Shown here: in pieces, positions 1 through 10,100 of the stretch
Position numbering within the stretch: the first letter of the stretch is position 1
Layout: each line of letters starts with the position of its first letter
Source of the DNA: an uncultured Gilliamella sp.
Lineage (GTDB): Bacteria; Pseudomonadota; Gammaproteobacteria; Enterobacterales; Orbaceae
Assembly: GCA_946482005.1 (NCBI GenBank)
Contig: CAMLPV010000013.1
Coordinates: 1 to 64,000 of the forward strand
Length of the DNA: 64,000 bases
Direction of reading: 5' to 3'
Notes under the pieces: generated by a model
Database searches by the model: none
The model's input: only the letters and a program-made list of their open reading frames with translations
Told to the model about the DNA's origin: nothing
Made by a program: the position numbers and the translations under genes

Positions 1-2298
1 TGAGTCATTTTTTCTTAACCGTGAGTTAAGTGCCTCTAACGACTTATCGTAATCTTCATAAAGTAAATCAAAAGCCGAGATAACCGGACTTTGGTAAATA
101 TGATCATTATCCGCATAGTACTTAATATACCGAATTAAGGCAGCAATACTTTTATTATTTTCAGTAAAGACATCATTACCTGTGACAAGTATGAACTTAT
201 TTTTAGCCCGCGAAACAGCTACGTTAATTAAATGTGGATTATCAACAAAATCTAGTTTTTCTTGAATATTCGTTTTTTTATCCAATACAGTAGAAAAGAT
301 AATATTATCACACTCTCTACCCTGAAATTTATGCGTTGTAGCTTTAACAATATCTAATGGTAAATGTTCTTGAGATAAATCAATTTGGTTATTGTAAGGC
401 GCAATAAAACCAGTATTTTCTTCTGTAAAATCTTGCCAACCGATCTTATTGAGAGAGTCAAGTTCTCGCAAATTAGTTAAATTTCTTGTGTGATTACCAG
501 GTGCGGTAACAATTAACGTTAGTGCTTGTTCTCCATTATCTTTCGTCATTGGAATAAGCTGCTCATTGTAAAATTGTTTGTTACAAAACTGAATGATTTT
601 AGGATGACAGCGATAGTGCTCTTTCAGTAACGTGATGGGAACTTTGTCCTGAAATAAGCCAATAAAAGAGTCAAGTAGACTGTATTTTTCACAATCATAA
701 TACTTATGAGGAGGAGTGATATCAAGTTTGATAGGTACATGAGGTAGCTGTTTACGATCGCCAACAATAATCACATTCTTGGCACACCCAAGACCAAGAA
801 TACCAGGAATAATATCTTGCTGTGAGGCTTCATCAATAATTAAGTAGTCAATTAAAGCGCCTTGACCCAAAGAGTTAATAATGGAATGAGTACTGCTGCC
901 TATAATCGGAAAACGTTTAGTAAATTCAGCAAAACGTTGTTGATAATCTGACTCTGTAAAAGTGGCTAGTATGGTCTATGATTTGCGAGAGATGCGTTTT
1001 CAAATATCGCATTGAACAATTGGTTAAATCAGCCAATAGGGACTCAAATTTGTTCGCCGCAAGTCGTTGTTGATACTTTTTAAGTAAACTTTTTTTTCAT
1101 TTAATTGCTGTTCGTAATAAGCCAACTGTAAGGAATAAAAAAGAGTTTTGCGTTTTTGCCAATCGCTAATAAATTTTGTGCGTATTATCTTAAAATAAAG
1201 TAGAAGTTGGATTCGATCTTTGAATGAAATATGTCTTTGATCCAGATAGTCGAAATAAGCCAATAAATCAGTAATTTTATCCTTTGGAAACTGATAATTA
1301 CCGGATAGTTCGGGATTAGTAGCCGTTAAGTTTTCACTTTGCCAATTTTGAAAACAACTCTTTTCAATAGCCAATTCATCAATCTGCGCTTGCAAGAAAG
1401 CAATTTGGTTCTTAGCTTGGAGATGTTCAATTAATGTATTCGTAAGGTTGCTTATTCTTTGCAAGCTTATGGTATATTCTTGTTTTTGATGACTTACTTC
1501 CAGCTCACCGTCAAAAAAGTTTTTTCTTTTATAATTACTTCCTAATTTAGCAACCAGATAATCAAGTTGATATTTAGCCAATTTTTCGTAAACATTTTCT
1601 ACCGCAGAATTGTTATTAGATAAAATCGCAATCGTGCGATTATTTATCAAAATATTCGCCACAATATTTAAAATCGTTTGAGTTTTGCCAGTACCAGGTG
1701 GGCCTTCAATAATGCTGATTTGTGAAGCGAAAGCTTGTTTTACTGCGGTTAACTGACTTTCATTAATACCAAAAGGATAAATAAAATGTTGAGGAGGCTG
1801 TCGTTTTTGGTTTGTTACACTGCAATAAGCATGAAGCACCGTATCAGGATGGGGAGTAATTTTATCAAGTTGTCGTAACACATTTTCGGCAATACCTTTA
1901 TTGTGCTCATAGGCATGCTCAATACGAGCTTGTGCTACTTGTGTAAAGTACTGAAAAATATCTTCATTTTTGAGATTGGTCTCAGATACGATCTGAATAT
2001 TCTCACTAAGCATAACGTAGGGTCGGGAATTGTTTGGATAATAGACAACAGTATACTTTCGCCCATAACTTTCGGCTTTTTCAATCCAATCTATTTTCGG
2101 TTTATTCTTAACAATAAGAAGATTTCCCTTTATTTGCTCAAATGGATTCACTTGGCACTGTGTTAGCGGCTGAGTATATTTTTTGCCAGAAGGAAAATGG
2201 CAAGTGAGTTTGAGTTCTTGATCTTTATTATCATAGTAGAGAGACCAGTCGCTAATTTGCTTGGTTTTATTCTCGCCATTCATATAGATAGAAATCAT
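1..2298 (-). pseudogene. Upf1/Dna2-like superfamily 1 helicase, two frameshifts, C-terminus beyond window
   Basis: Translated on the minus strand this is a DEAD-less SF1 helicase of the AAA_11/AAA_12 type. The first frame (1024-2298, ATG start, AGGA ribosome site) carries Walker A GPPGTGKT near residue 200. It then runs into TAA at 1024-1026. Coding continues in another frame from about position 1090 (matching residues such as KYQQRLAANKF) and returns to the original frame near 960. From there to position 1 the frame is open, with Walker B DEAS (about 825), GDRKQLP (motif III), EHYRCHP (motif IV), THKFQGRECD (motif V) and VAVSRAKN (motif VI). Lesion 1 is one missing base in a run of eight T at 1090-1097. 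Lesion 2 is one extra base at A4, 958-961. They cancel each other. All helicase motifs survive outside a roughly 45-codon scrambled stretch. It is either a recent pseudogene or the lesions are homopolymer errors. It lies 56 bp downstream of the HAD gene on the same strand. Confidence 0.85.
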
Positions 2299-2354
2299 TG
2301 CTTTCAGTCCTTTTAATAGAGAATATATTCCATTAAGAAGAAAATCGTTTAACC

Positions 2355-3175
2355 TTATTGTTTACGTTTGAACAATTTCAGTAAACCTCTTACTGTAACT
2401 TCAAGCTGGCTACCTTGCTGATAATTAGCAGGAACAACATAATTAGCTCGTTCCTCAGCAATGAGTTTTTCAACTTTTTCTTGTGTTCGTTGTTCTTTCC
2501 ATTTGTACTCATCAAACACCGCTAAGGAAAATCCACCTTGGTATCTAACCATTTTCATTGATGGGATATCGGTATCACCATCACCAAAATAGATCATTCG
2601 TTCAAAAGGGATATCTCTTTCTTCTAACTCAATAAATTTATTAACTTATCATTGTTCCAAGAATTTTTAATTCCTTTGTTTATTCGAAATAAAAATTGGG
2701 TTTTGGTTGTATAGTTTATCGCTTGAGCTGGCCAAATAACTCGTTTTCCATTCGGGGAATAATGATATTTACAGGCGAAAATTTGACTAAATTGATTACC
2801 AATTTCTGTACCACGGATCATAGCATCTAAACCACTTGAAATGATGTAATGTTGTAGTTCTATCTCATTAGCCGTTGCATATTCATTAATACGCTCGAAC
2901 CAAGTATTAACACCGGGAAAGAGAGGGATTGATTTTCCATGTTTTTTTAAATTATCTTCACTTAATTCATCAGAACCAAGTTGGTTGGCTTTTTCTGCTA
3001 AGAGCCCAAGATAAGATAGTATTTCATCACCATCATCATGTTTGGCTCGTTGTTTCACTTCACGCCAAAAACCATTTATGTCTGTAATACCTAACGCTGG
3101 CATAAGACCATGCTGGGCACAATCACCCTCTGCTAGCGTTCCATCAAAATCATAAATTAATGCACATTTAATCAA
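2355..3175 (-). pseudogene. HAD-family hydrolase split by a one-base frameshift
   Basis: The N-terminal part (2624-3175) starts at TTG 3175 with an AAGGA ribosome site and shows the HAD nucleophile motif DFDGTLAEGD. The C-terminal part (2355-2597) has the metal-binding motif GDGDTDIPSM, typical of HAD motif IV. The two halves align as one protein of about 270 residues if a single base is restored near 2636-2645: the upstream frame ends at TAG in LINLLS, while the other frame reads on as NKFIELEERDIPFERM into the second half. The family hydrolyses small phosphate esters; the substrate cannot be told. It sits between the endonuclease remnant and the helicase on the same strand, suggesting one former operon. 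Whether the break is real or a sequencing error cannot be decided here. Confidence 0.8.
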
Positions 3176-3267
3176 TTATTTATTCCTTTACAATGTTTTA
3201 AGTTCAATAAGAACGCTATATTGTTCCTATAATGAGCTCTGTATTATCATCTTCCTACTCCAAAAGC

Positions 3268-3567
3268 CTATTCTACAAATTGTGGTTTAGTATCAATTTT
3301 ATCATTTATTAATTGCCTTAACGGTTCACCTTTAAGACGCCAGAAAGGCATATTGGGATATTGTGTTTTATTTTGCAGAACAAATTTACTTAACTGTTCT
3401 AATAATTTTTTTTTGATTTCGGTTCGATAATCAAACAGCCGTTTATAAACTTGTTTATACTGAGTTAAAACATAACGCAGGTTCAGAGGCTTATGTAGTT
3501 TACGTTGGTAACTTTTCTTCCAGATGGTGATATCTGTAATAATATTTTGTAATTGTTTGATATTCAT
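3268..3567 (-). CDS. Degenerate N-terminal remnant of an SBD-type HNH restriction endonuclease
   Basis: This 99-residue basic protein contains an IWKKSYQRKLHKPLNLRYVL segment and an YPNMPFWRLKGEPL segment. In ScoMcrA-like sulfur-binding-domain (SBD) restriction endonucleases the equivalent stretches read roughly IxxWKxxxxRAPHKPLLLL and YPFWRLxNDG. The order and spacing match the N-terminal SBD, but several conserved positions have changed (APHKPLLLL to KLHKPLNLR; GDGFW lost). The C-terminal HNH nuclease domain expected after about residue 150 is absent, because the HAD gene begins 92 bp downstream. I read it as a truncated, probably non-functional relic. The family assignment is from memory of the motif and needs a profile search. 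No strong ribosome site precedes the ATG. Confidence 0.45.
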   Translation of the reverse strand: MNIKQLQNIITDITIWKKSYQRKLHKPLNLRYVLTQYKQVYKRLFDYRTEIKKKLLEQLSKFVLQNKTQYPNMPFWRLKGEPLRQLINDKIDTKPQFVE

Positions 3568-4263
3568 ATCATTAAGACATTTTTATACGAAACAATATAA
3601 TTAATATACATTAATTTTGCGGTACTGGTCACAAAAATTCATCTGCTTATCCAAAAGATAGAGATATTTATTTATATCTGTGACCTGTATCACATATTAA
3701 GATATTTTTGCAATTCAATTTAATGGAGAAAAAGATATAGAATTTTGGTATTAAAATCTGAAAATAAACAACTTTTTTAATTGTCAAAAGTAAACTAAAA
3801 AATAATGTTTTGTGTAAAGCATAGTTTGTCAACCTCACAAACTGAATTCAGTTTTCTCATTAGCTCGTAAATTGGACTACAAAAAATTAAAATAATTTAA
3901 CTTTCATCTTTCCCATTAATTTACTATTCACTAATACTCTTTTAAATCCTTTAAAATACGATAAATCAAGAGATAAAAATATTTTTTATTTATAAAAGTA
4001 AGTTATAAATCTTTTATTTTAAAAAATAAATTTAGATATAAATGGTTTAGGCTATCTTTAGCCGAAGAAGCAAGTTAGTGAATTAGATTAAACCAATAAA
4101 AATAATATTTAACACCTAACATAAGTTTTAATACTGTTTCATATTTTGTAGAAATTTAAGTTTATATTTAATATAAGTCGTCATCTTAATGGTAAAAGTA
4201 TTAATGACTAAGTTCTATTATTATTTTAATCTAAGTTATCTAGGACATGAAAAATGGAAATTT
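3568..4263. other. Intergenic region, very AT-rich
   Basis: About 700 bases with no credible coding frame on either strand. Apart from the CRP-type palindrome at 3679-3694 I see only long A/T runs and no tRNA, terminator stem or repeat that I could support. Confidence 0.5.
3679..3694 (-). promoter_or_regulatory. CRP-type operator upstream of the endonuclease/HAD/helicase genes
   Basis: The sequence TGTGACCTGTATCACA is a perfect match to the CRP core TGTGA-N6-TCACA. Its flanks are AT-rich, as expected. It lies 112 bp upstream of the ATG at 3567 on the minus strand, a usual activator distance. The next plus-strand start is more than 550 bp away. Binding by CRP is inferred. Confidence 0.55.
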
Positions 4264-4734
4264 ATGAGACGCAAAGATAAGTAAATAACGAATCTCGACG
4301 AAATGATCGATATTTTAGATCATACTGATGTTATTTATTTAGCCATGAATAATGGCTATTTTCCGTATATTATTCCAGTCAATTTTGGTTATGAATTAAC
4401 ATCTAACAATCAGCTTATTTTTTATATTCATAGAGCTAAAGTAGGCACTAAAGTTGAACTAATTAGACAAAACCCTTTAGTCAGTTTTGAGCTAGATACA
4501 AAGCATCAATTAATCACTGCTGAAAAAGCCTGCAAATATTCTTTCAATTATACCAGTGTTATCAGCAATGGGTATGCAACCTTTATTGAAGAACCATCGG
4601 CAAAAATAGAGGCGTTACAAATAATGATGAATAAATTTGCACCAAATAAAAATTTCTCATTTACCGAAAGCGATGTTAGACCAATTATCGTCATAAAAAT
4701 TGAAGTACAAGCTTATACCGCTAAAAAACATTAA
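4264..4734 (+). pseudogene. Pyridoxamine 5'-phosphate oxidase-like (NimA-type) flavin-binding protein with nonsense codon 7
   Basis: The open part (4303-4734, 143 residues) has the split-barrel PNPOx-like pattern: HTDVIYLAMNNGYFPYIIPV near the start, then FYIHRAKVGTKVELI, a central KYSFNYTSVISNGYA strand, and a short basic C-terminus. Family members usually begin MRRKDREI followed by a few residues and then this domain. Exactly that start lies upstream in frame: ATG 4264 gives MRRKDK, then TAA at 4282-4284, then ITNLDEMIDIL. The TAA therefore truncates the protein after six residues, unless translation restarts at ATG 4303, which has no clear ribosome site. Members bind FMN or haem and include nitroimidazole-resistance proteins; no specific role is claimed. 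It could be a pseudogene, or a protein with a shortened N-terminus. Confidence 0.7.
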
Positions 4735-5089
4735 ATTACGAGAGTTATATCAATGTAGGTAAAATTAAAAATTCTAAAATAAGTGAGTAATATAAATACC
4801 TAATTTAAAGGAGTACTTTTCGTTTTAGTTATACGGAATTGATTTTCAAAATCAAACATCCTGTAATGACAAGTATTTTTGCAATATAGTTAATATCCCG
4901 CCCGCTAATTTAATCTAACATATTAAAATTAAATAATTATTTTTTATATCTTATAATACATAATTATAGTTATCACTTAAATATTAAATTTCAATAATTT
5001 TTTGTGCATTTATATGTATACTGTATGTAAAACAATAGATTTTGAATAATAATATTTAACTATTAATTAATTTTTATAAGGTCAATTTT
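4735..5089. other. Intergenic region before the MBL-fold gene
   Basis: About 355 AT-rich bases without a coding frame. The last 60 bases must hold the promoter of the MBL-fold gene. I see no -35/-10 pair clear enough to call; the ribosome site is TAAGG about nine bases before ATG 5090. Confidence 0.4.
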
Positions 5090-6367
5090 ATGTTAACTGT
5101 TTATAATTGTGGACAAGGTGATGCTTCAGTACTTTACTGCCCTTTTTGTTGTAAAAGACCTTTAGTCATTGATTTGGGTCCCCAAAATTTTAATTATCCT
5201 AGTAATATTAAAGGTGACATTGATTTATTAATTACACATTCACATAGTGATCACGCTGGCGGTAGTTTTAATGGCAAGGTAAAGATTAAGACTCTTTATG
5301 TCCCTGCTTATTATCTTGAAATAAAAAAAATTATTCAGCAGTTAAATAAGAGTAATCAACATATATTAAAAAATAAACAAGTAGAACGAATTGAAATCTT
5401 GTATGAAGGGGTAAAGTTTGAAAACTGTAAACATACTAACATATTAAATCCACCTTTAAATCTATCAAAAATATTTGATAAAGAATACATTAGAATAGTT
5501 GAAGAAATAACTAATGAGCAAGTTGATGAATTTTTACGTTCGCATGAGACTAGTATTAAGGGCATTTTGGAAGATAAAATATTAGTAGGAAGTAATGAAT
5601 CTGATACTCCGGACATTAAAATCCCTGATGGATATTTAACAAAAGAATTTGTCTATTTAGCTTTAAAAATAATAATAAGATATATAAATAACAATAGAAC
5701 TAATGAATATAAAATTAGAAAAAGAAGTATAAGTATAAATAAAGCAATTAACAATTTTCTTAGATATGATGCTAATAAATTTAGTATTGTTTCTTTACAT
5801 GATTATTCAGTTACTGATCATATGTATAATGAAGATAATCGTATTAAATATAATAATTATTATAGGGGTTATAATTATTGTTGGGGTGATAATCATTATA
5901 ATTATTATTATTATAATGATGATGATGATGATCATTATTATTATTATGATGATTATGATTATAATTATGATTATTATAATTATTATCATTATTATCATAA
6001 GGATAACTATTCATCAATATTAATGACTGGAGATGCTGACATAAGTGTATTCTACAGATTAATAAAAAAACGTTTTATAAAAGCACATATTTTAAAAATA
6101 CCTCATCACGGAAGTAAAGAAAGCATTAATTATGAAGTGTTAAAAGAAATCTCTCCCAAAGTTGCTATCATTTCACACAATAATAGATTGTTTGGTAAAA
6201 CAAAAGACTCTCATCCAAACATAGAGATTATTAATACTTTAAAAAGGCTAGAAATAAAAGCTTATTATACAAATGATGTAATCAAAAATGGAAAAGTAAC
6301 AGTTAAAGCTTATAAAAGTTGGCTTTATAGGAGATTAGTTAGAATTATACAAAAAAAGAAAAGTTGA
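5090..6367 (+). CDS. ComEC/Rec2-like metallo-beta-lactamase-fold hydrolase with low-complexity insert
   Basis: The 425-residue protein starts directly with the MBL fold (YNCGQGDASVLYC), followed by a strand ending VIDLG and the zinc-binding motif THSHSDHAGG near residue 50. The C-terminal half has the later MBL ligands MTGDAD (about residue 311) and PHHGSKES (about 338), then a final SHPN motif as in the soluble domain of ComEC-type proteins. There is no signal peptide or membrane helix, so it should be cytosolic. Between the two halves lie a charged, helical insert (residues about 95-240) and then a tract made almost entirely of Asn, Tyr, Asp and His (about 253-307). All metal ligands remain. 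Relatives act on phosphodiesters and some occur in defence loci, but the substrate is unknown. Codon composition is extremely AT-rich. It stands alone, with 740 bases to the next gene. Confidence 0.75.
   Translation: MLTVYNCGQGDASVLYCPFCCKRPLVIDLGPQNFNYPSNIKGDIDLLITHSHSDHAGGSFNGKVKIKTLYVPAYYLEIKKIIQQLNKSNQHILKNKQVERIEILYEGVKFENCKHTNILNPPLNLSKIFDKEYIRIVEEITNEQVDEFLRSHETSIKGILEDKILVGSNESDTPDIKIPDGYLTKEFVYLALKIIIRYINNNRTNEYKIRKRSISINKAINNFLRYDANKFSIVSLHDYSVTDHMYNEDNRIKYNNYYRGYNYCWGDNHYNYYYYNDDDDDHYYYYDDYDYNYDYYNYYHYYHKDNYSSILMTGDADISVFYRLIKKRFIKAHILKIPHHGSKESINYEVLKEISPKVAIISHNNRLFGKTKDSHPNIEIINTLKRLEIKAYYTNDVIKNGKVTVKAYKSWLYRRLVRIIQKKKS
5847..6012 (+). repeat. TAT/GAT/AAT trinucleotide low-complexity tract inside the MBL gene
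   Basis: About 165 bases built mostly from TAT, AAT, GAT and CAT triplets, in frame with the gene and encoding runs of Tyr, Asn, Asp and His. Because the unit is three bases, the other frames and the reverse strand are also open here, giving poly-Ile/Met shadow frames. Such tracts expand and contract by replication slippage without breaking the frame. Confidence 0.85.
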
Positions 6368-6416
6368 AATTATAGTTTATAAAGGTTGGCTTTATAAGAA
6401 ATTAGTTAGCATTATA
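6311..6416 (+). repeat. Imperfect direct repeat of the MBL gene's 3' end
   Basis: Bases 6311-6349 recur at 6378-6416, 67 bases later, with 35 of 39 positions identical. The first copy encodes YKSWLYRRLVRII at the protein's C-terminus. The second, past the stop codon, could encode YKGWLYKKLVSII followed by TAA. The second copy may be the ancestral tail or a remnant of a related gene. Confidence 0.8.
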
Positions 6417-7109
6417 TAATTTTGTTTTTTCCGTTTAGTAAGTTAACTCTTTCAAAAAATTTTTAGTCTAAAAACAATAATGGAAGAGATAAAGATATTT
6501 TAGTTTTATTACATATACAAAAGCCTTAATTTAGTAAAGCTTTATTAACATTAATTTTCTTCAGCTCACACATTCACTATTCAATAACTTTATTTTAAAA
6601 CCTGTTAATCATACCAAATCCGATAAATACAAGGCTTAAACCCTATTTTATTATTCACTGAGCATCTATAAGGTACATTTATAACCAAAATTTTTAGGTA
6701 TGGGAGTGCTATATACCTAAAAACTGTATACTTGCAGTGCAAATAATCATAAGCAGAAGATTCAATCAGTTTATAGTATGCACAACTTCGCTGTATAGGT
6801 GAAAGAGCTTTAAAATTTAGTTAAAACTTGTCCAGTAAATATTTATCTTTTGAATTATCAAATGAGTTAGACCTTGATCTATGTTTTTCAGATCTCGCTA
6901 ATCCATAGGCTGATGTGTACTATCTGTACCCTACCAAAATTTTTTAGCATGAGTCTTGGTTAATTTAATGGATTAACAAAAATCACTGATAATCAGAAAT
7001 AGTTACAAATTTCTTTAATAGATTTTGAGATTATTCATAGATTTGATTATACTTAATATCAGTTATCTAAAGTGCTTAAAGATTTATTAGATTATTTGTA
7101 GGAATAGAA
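6417..7109. other. Intergenic region, possible decayed minus-strand coding remnants
   Basis: About 690 bases. On the minus strand there are two open stretches without a usable start: 6605-6817 (about 70 codons) and 6821-6915 (about 30 codons, with a TAG just upstream). Neither translation resembles a family I know, so I do not call genes. A short inverted repeat TTAGGTAT/ATATACCTAA lies near 6692-6722. The last 100 bases should hold the promoter of the helicase-PLD gene. Confidence 0.4.
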
Positions 7110-10100
7110 ATGGACGATGATTATTTAAAATTTGCCTCTTATTGGCGGAATTCATTAGCAGATGCTGAATCAGGAAAAGGTGCACTTGAAGATCAAAATA
7201 TTAAAAATTTTAGTATATGGAATGATGTTTCATCGGGTCGCCTTGATAATACCACTACGGAGTATTTTTTTAAAGATGAACAACGTGATACCAATACCGT
7301 AGATGTTGTTTTACGCCCTACCGTTTTTAATCGCTTAATAAAACATGGTAAAGAACGTATTGCAGGTAGTCCATACTGTGTTACGCCATTAGTAATAATT
7401 GCAAAAATAAATCGTGAAGGATTTTTATTTCCAATTTCAGCTACAATCCCTAGAGATCTGCTTGAACCACTCGCCTATGGCTCCTTTTCTATTGGAGAAA
7501 TATCAGAATATGATAAATACAAAACTAAAAACGCTAATATCTCATCATCTATGTATTATGACGAGTCCCACCTAGAAAAAAATGAAACTAAAGAAGAAAG
7601 ACAAAAAAGATATGAAGGATATCAACGACAGTGGAAATTGTATTTAGAAGATTCAGCGAATCTATTAAATAGCATTGCTGACTCATGGATCAAAACGCAA
7701 AAAGATTACGAACTTGCAGAATATGCATATATCATAAAAAAAACAAAGTTTATTGGTGCCAGTAAACATATCCTTGCTCTTTACGATCATTTATTGGTCA
7801 ATAAAACAGAAATTCCATTATTCAAGCGTTTTGCTAACTTAACCGAAAGTGATACAGAACCGTTAATTGCAACTAAAGATACATTTAATGAAAGATTAGG
7901 TCATTCAGGAGATCAATTCCCTTTAGCGTTAGCTCAGCGAGATGCATTAAGTCATTTTCTCAGAACAAATAATGGCGATATTTTAGCGGTAAATGGTCCA
8001 CCTGGAACCGGAAAAACGACTTTAATTTTATCTATTATTGCAACGCTATGGGCTAAAGCTGCGCTAGCTGAAGAAATAAATCCACCTATTGTGCTTGCTA
8101 CTTCTACTAATAACCAAGCTGTTACCAACATCATTGAAGCATTTGGAAAAGATTTTTCCAAAGGGACAGATCCAAAAATGTCAGGTCGCTGGTTACCTGA
8201 TATAAATAGTTTTGGTGCTTATTTCCCTTCAAATACTAAGAAAGATGAAGATCCAAATAAATATCATACCCAAAAATTTTTTAGTGACGTAGAATCGAAA
8301 GAGTATATTAAAAAAGCTCTATCTTCTTATTTAGATAAAGCAAAAATAGCTTTCCCCAATGACGATTGTTCATCTCCTAAAAAAATCACGTCGTTACTAC
8401 ATAAAAAGCTTGTTGAACAGTCACACAGATTAATTGACATAAAACAAACTTGGGATGACTTACTTAAAATTCGTGAAAAAAGTAAGTTAGTATCTGATGA
8501 TAATATCGATATTCATCTTAATGATCTTAACCTAAAACTGTCTAATGCAACATCGGAAATAGATAAATTAAGCTTTGCCTTAAATGAATGGGAAAAGTAT
8601 TTAGCCAATGAATCTCTGTTTATTTCATTATTTTCATGGCTTCCTGCAGTTCGCAAAAAACGTTATTACCAAATTAAACTTCTCCTTGCGGAAAAATTAA
8701 AGGGTTTTGATATTGAAAAAGAATCAATCAATATTGATAATATTAGCTATTTAATCAATGAATTACTAAATAAAGAGAAATTAAAACAGAAAGATTATAA
8801 ACAACAAATTAATAACGTAAATCAAATTATCCAACAAGAACAAGAGATTTTAACAAAATGGCTAAACATTGCTTCTGAACTTGGTTATAAAAATGATAAA
8901 GAACCCAATTTATCACAAATTGATGATCTAGCGGATACACAAATTAGATTTGACATTTTTCTATTAACCACTCACTACTGGGAAGGTCGTTGGTTGATGA
9001 CTATAGATGAAATTGATAATCTTGATGAAGAGAAAAAGAAAACAGGAATTAAAACAGTAGAACCGCGTTGGCATCGTAGAATGATGTTAACACCATGTGT
9101 CGTTATGACCTGTTATATGCTTCCTTCACATATGTGTATATCAAAACATAATGGATCAAAATTCGAGGATAACTATGCTTATAACTTTGCTGATTTACTT
9201 ATCATCGATGAGGCAGGACAAGTACTGCCTGAAGTTGCTGCCGCTTCTTTTGCGTTAGCCAAAAAAGCACTCGTTATTGGAGATACTGCGCAAATTCCTC
9301 CAATATGGAATATCACTTCGTCGATTGATATTGGCAATATGTTAGAAGAAAAAATTTTGACAGGAGATACACAAGAAAAAATCACCGCAGAATATGATCT
9401 AATTGCTGAAATGGGAAAATGTTCAGCTTCAGGCAGCGTAATGAAAATTGCACAATTTTCTTCACGTTATCATTATGACACTGATTTAGCCAGAGGTATG
9501 TATCTTTACGAACACCGTCGTTGTTATGATAAAATTATAGGGTTTTGTAATGAGCTTAGTTATCAAGGGAAATTACAGCCTAAAAGAGGCTATAGTGATA
9601 ATAATTTATTTCCATTCATGGGCTATCTCCATATTGATGGAAGAGTCGAGAAAAAAAATACCGGAAGCCGATTCAATCTTTTAGAAGCGGAAACAATTTC
9701 GGCCTGGTTAGTTGAAAATCGACAACGTATTGAAGATCATTATGGCAAACCTATCGAGCAAATAGTAGCGATAGTATCACCATTTAGCGCTCAAGTTTCA
9801 ATCGTCAAAAATATACTGAATAATAAGGGTATTAACACTGGATATAATGACGAATCTATCACTGTCGGTACGGTGCACTCACTTCAAGGAGCCGAAAGAG
9901 CAATTATCATATTTTCGCCCGTATATTCAAAACATGAAGATGGTAGTTTTATTGATAATGATCTTAGTATGTTAAATGTTGCTGTTTCACGGGCTAAGGA
10001 TAGTTTTCTTGTTTTTGGTGATATGGACCTATTTGAAATTCAACCATCGTCATCACCAAGAGGATTACTTGCCAAATACTTATTTGCATATGAAGAAAAT

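Noticed and set aside
5017..5034. LexA-like sequence (ATACTGTATGTAAAACA)
   Set aside because: Only the left CTGT half fits; the right ACAG arm is missing.
5766..6023. Poly-Ile/Met reading frames on both strands over the triplet-repeat tract
   Set aside because: They are shadow frames of the TAT/GAT/AAT repeat; no ribosome site and no sensible composition.
6605..6915. Open minus-strand stretches in the 6.4-7.1 kb gap as a pseudogene
   Set aside because: No start codon with a ribosome site and no recognisable family; described in the gap entry but not called.
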